A DNA stretch of 64,000 nt from Nocardia grenadensis NBRC 108939 (GTDB lineage Bacteria; Actinomycetota; Actinomycetes; Mycobacteriales; Mycobacteriaceae): contig NZ_BDCJ01000019.1 of assembly GCF_001613445.1 (NCBI RefSeq), forward strand, positions 1 through 64,000. The letters are read 5' to 3'. The position numbers and the translations under genes were made by a program. The notes under the pieces were generated by a model. The model had not been told where the DNA came from. It was given only the letters and a program-made list of their open reading frames with translations, and did not search any database. Positions 61,608-64,000 of this stretch are shown here, one piece after another (the stretch's first letter is position 1; each line of letters begins with the position of its first letter).

Positions 61608-61740
61608 GTCTGCCCGACCCAGGATCCCGGAACAGTGGTGCGCCGGGCACTGGTCCCTGTCGACACGGTCGGGAAGGCTCGTCGTCGCGTGCTCGGCACA
61701 GGGCCGTGCACGCAACCCGAGCAGACGAGGAGTCGACCCG

Positions 61741-62862
61741 TTGACGACCACTGAACACGATCTGACCCACCCGGCCCTGGAGCCGTTCCACCTCGCGGCG
61801 CTACCGCTACGCAATCGCCTGGCGGTGGCTCCGATGACGCGCGTATCTGCCGAACCCGATGGCACGCCGACCGCGCAGATGGTCGATTACTACCGTGAAT
61901 TCGCCACGGGCGGTTTCGGTTTGATCACCACCGAGGGCATCTACACCGATGCCACCCACAGCCAGGGCTACTTCAATCAGCCAGGCCTGGTGACCGACCA
62001 GCATGTCGAAGGTTGGCGGACTGTGGTCGAGGCTGTCCACGCCGACGGAGCCGCGATCATGGCGCAGCTGATGCACGCGGGCGCGATCTCGCAGGGCAAC
62101 TCCGGCGGTTTCGAGCCCATCGGCCCGTCGGCAGTTCGGCCGCGCGGACAGATGATGGTCGATTACGGCGGAGCGGGCGGCGCGTGGGGTGTGCCCCGAG
62201 AGATGTCGGTACGCGATATCGACGACGTAGTCGCCGGTTTCGTCACCGCCGCGGAGAACGCGCGAGCGGCGGGCTTCGACGGTGTGGAGATCCACGGCGC
62301 GAACGGTTATCTGCTCGACCAGTTTCTCACCGACTACACCAATCAGCGCGCCGACGAGTACGGGGGCTCGGTAACGAACCGCATCCGTCTCACCGCGCGG
62401 GTGCTGAACGAAGTGCGCGCCGCTGTGGGCGATTTTCCGGTCGGCGTGCGACTGTCGCAGACCAAGGTCAACGACTTCACCTATCGGTGGCCCGGCGGTG
62501 AGGCCGACGCACGCGTGGTATTCGCCGCCCTGGGCGAGGCCAGTTTCCTGCATATCGCCAGCGAGGGGAGAGATTTCATCGACACCGCGCGCTTCCCCAG
62601 CGGTGTGACGATCACTCGGCTGGCCCGTGAGGTCTCCGGCCGGCCGGTTGTGGCCAACGGTGGCATGCATGTGCTGGAGCAAGCCGCGGACGTTCTGGCC
62701 GGAGGGCATGCCGACGTACTGTCGGTGGGTCGTGGCGCATTGGCGAATCCAGATCTGCCGCGCCGTATCCAGGATGGTGCCGCGCTCGCGGCTTTCGATT
62801 ACGCCATGCTGCATCCGATGGCAACCCTGGACTCCGCCGCTGCCTGGCGTGCCCGCTCCTGA
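61741..62862 (+). CDS. Old-yellow-enzyme family alkene reductase
   Basis: 373 residues, FMN-dependent TIM barrel. LRNRLAVAPMTRVSAEPDGT, the substrate pair HGANGYLLDQFLTDYTNQRA (with DEYGGSVTNRIR), and a phosphate site GRGALANPDLPRR. Reduction of activated C=C bonds with NAD(P)H is expected. The TTG at 61741 follows GAGGAG. It is read in the same direction as the XRE regulator, 133 bp downstream. Confidence 0.92.
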   Translation: MTTTEHDLTHPALEPFHLAALPLRNRLAVAPMTRVSAEPDGTPTAQMVDYYREFATGGFGLITTEGIYTDATHSQGYFNQPGLVTDQHVEGWRTVVEAVHADGAAIMAQLMHAGAISQGNSGGFEPIGPSAVRPRGQMMVDYGGAGGAWGVPREMSVRDIDDVVAGFVTAAENARAAGFDGVEIHGANGYLLDQFLTDYTNQRADEYGGSVTNRIRLTARVLNEVRAAVGDFPVGVRLSQTKVNDFTYRWPGGEADARVVFAALGEASFLHIASEGRDFIDTARFPSGVTITRLAREVSGRPVVANGGMHVLEQAADVLAGGHADVLSVGRGALANPDLPRRIQDGAALAAFDYAMLHPMATLDSAAAWRARS

Positions 62863-62978
62863 TGCCGGTTGCGATCGGCTCTGTTCCTATCAGCCGATGC
62901 GGATAGGACCTTCAGAGAACAGTAGGTGGGGCGGCACCGGGCAGAAATGCCGCTCCACCTCCTACTTCGAACCATGCG

Positions 62979-63419
62979 CTAAGCGTGTCCCGCCGTCGGC
63001 GTGAGCCGGACCAGTGGGATCTCCCGGTCGGTGCGCTTCTGGTAATCCCCGTAGACGGGATAGGTGGCGGTGATCCGGGACCACAGTGGCGCCCGCTGCT
63101 CGGCGGAGAGGATATGCGCGGTCATGGGCCGGCGCGGACCGTTGCGGAACGAGACCTCGACGGCGGGATTGTCGCGGAGGTTGCGGTACCACGCCGGGTG
63201 GGTGGGGTCGCCGGCCCGGGACGCGACGATGATGTACTCCTCGCCCTCGACGACCGGCGCGGTCAGCATGACCGAACGCGGTTGCCCGCTCTTGCGGCCG
63301 AGGGTGGTCAGCTCCAGGGCCGGCATCCCGAAGTACTCGGTCCCCAGGCGTCCGAAGCTGACCCGCAGTAGAGCTCGGTGCACGGCATTGACGGTCTTCA
63401 ACGTGAAATCAGATGGCAC
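62979..63419 (-). CDS. Deazaflavin (F420)-dependent nitroreductase-like protein
   Basis: 146 residues, the size and fold of the Ddn/FDOR-A family: VLxLTT-type ALELTTLGRKSGQPRSVMLT, DPTHPAWYRNLRDNPAVEVS (the F420 and substrate wall), and RTDREIPLVRLTP. The family uses reduced F420 to reduce quinones and nitro groups, as Ddn does for pretomanid in M. tuberculosis. GTG at 63419 with a GGAGGGG-like site upstream. It is convergent with the old-yellow-enzyme gene. Confidence 0.9.
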   Translation of the reverse strand: MPSDFTLKTVNAVHRALLRVSFGRLGTEYFGMPALELTTLGRKSGQPRSVMLTAPVVEGEEYIIVASRAGDPTHPAWYRNLRDNPAVEVSFRNGPRRPMTAHILSAEQRAPLWSRITATYPVYGDYQKRTDREIPLVRLTPTAGHA

Positions 63420-64000
63420 GACAGCTCATCCCCTCCGGTTCGCGGCAGTTGATCCAGCGAAGCAGTTCGGTCGAGGTTCGGCAACGCCGTGGATCCGCCC
63501 GCTGCCGGAGTCCCGCCACAGGACGTGGCGCGGCGACTCCGCCGGCCCGCGGCGCCGCCGGAAGTTCATGACGCCCGCTGGGTTCGGCAGCTGAAATCCA
63601 CCCGGCAGTACCCGGATCCGGTCGCCCGGACGCCCCTCGAGCGCAGTCGGCGAGCGGTCGCGCACCATCGACGGCCTTATCCGAGAGGCGGCTGAATTGC
63701 ACCGATGTGATTCGATATATACGTTTCGGCTATTACCTGTTCGTTGACCGATAAATAGGTTTCGACCACCCGATTCGAACGATATCCACCCGACGGAGCC
63801 ACCCCTGAAACGCTTTCCTTGATGAAATAGCTACATGATTGCCCATTCTTTATCCACGGCAACGCATTCGGTCGTCGACGGGTCCATCGTGTCGGACCGC
63901 ACGCCGAATACGCACAGGTACCGGACGATTCGGGCACGAGGGTAGGTCGCACGGGTACCGCGGGAACCGGTCGCCGCCCCGAGCTCGGCGGGCACCACTT
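63420..64000. other. Right-edge region without a supported gene
   Basis: 581 bp. 63690-63860 is AT-rich, suggesting promoters for genes beyond the window. No frame resembles a known protein. Confidence 0.4.

Noticed and set aside
63677..63952. 91-residue minus-strand frame at the right edge
   Set aside because: AT-rich, no ribosome binding site, no recognisable domain; probably intergenic.

Overview
The window reads as chromosome of a high-GC mycolic-acid actinomycete, most likely Nocardia or a close relative. Pointers are the smpB/tmRNA pair with a mycobacterial-type tag (ADSNQREYALAA), prfB-mscS-like-ftsE-ftsX in series, a fadE24/fadE23-like acyl-CoA dehydrogenase pair, a DinB/mycothiol-type protein, a Ddn-like F420 protein, a KstR-type operator and several Nocardia-like regulators. 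Genus and species are inferred, not proven.

Region 1 (1-16.3 kb) is accessory DNA. A truncated TIG/IPT-repeat protein lies at the left edge. From about 1.8 to 16.26 kb the sequence is punctuated by partial copies of the 3' end of a tRNA-Ala(GGC) gene; the intact gene is at 16187-16259 on the minus strand. Four of the five copies carry the same flanking hairpin. This looks like stacked integration events at one tRNA. The segments between the copies carry (i) a SnoaL-like protein, an XRE-cupin regulator, a CPHC flavoprotein and an MFS exporter; (ii) a decayed XRE regulator, a resolvase-like protein without the serine, and a Gfo/Idh - DegT aminotransferase - NUDIX cassette followed by a creatininase scrap; (iii) an imine-reductase-like enzyme, an arylamine N-acetyltransferase and a small secreted protein, joined by ATGA overlaps behind a MerR-type promoter; (iv) an internally deleted IS1380-family element. 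No intact integrase is visible.

Region 2 (16.3-42 kb) is mostly core: a DsbA-like protein, MFS, pgm, a sugar-lactone oxidase, a sirtuin, smpB and ssrA, a three-gene oxidoreductase operon (PF10118 di-iron protein, VanB-type reductase, alpha/beta hydrolase), a WYL regulator, recQ, a SMP-30-like secreted protein, a DinB protein, a SigJ-like ECF sigma factor, a hisN-like phosphatase, an FMN reductase with a divergent XRE regulator, then prfB, mscS-like, a 54-residue membrane protein, ftsE and ftsX.

Region 3 (42-58 kb) is rich in lipid metabolism: an acyl-CoA dehydrogenase pair behind two identical tandem operators, two tandem acyl-CoA synthetases, and a ketosteroid-isomerase-like protein behind a perfect KstR box. 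Between them lie a PepSY membrane protein with a His-rich loop, galK, a membrane diguanylate cyclase and an Ala/Pro-rich protein. Region 4 (57-64 kb) holds an AurF-like di-iron oxygenase with a TetR regulator, a 60-residue ORF with an excellent ribosome binding site, a RidA protein, an XRE regulator, an old-yellow-enzyme reductase and a Ddn-like protein.
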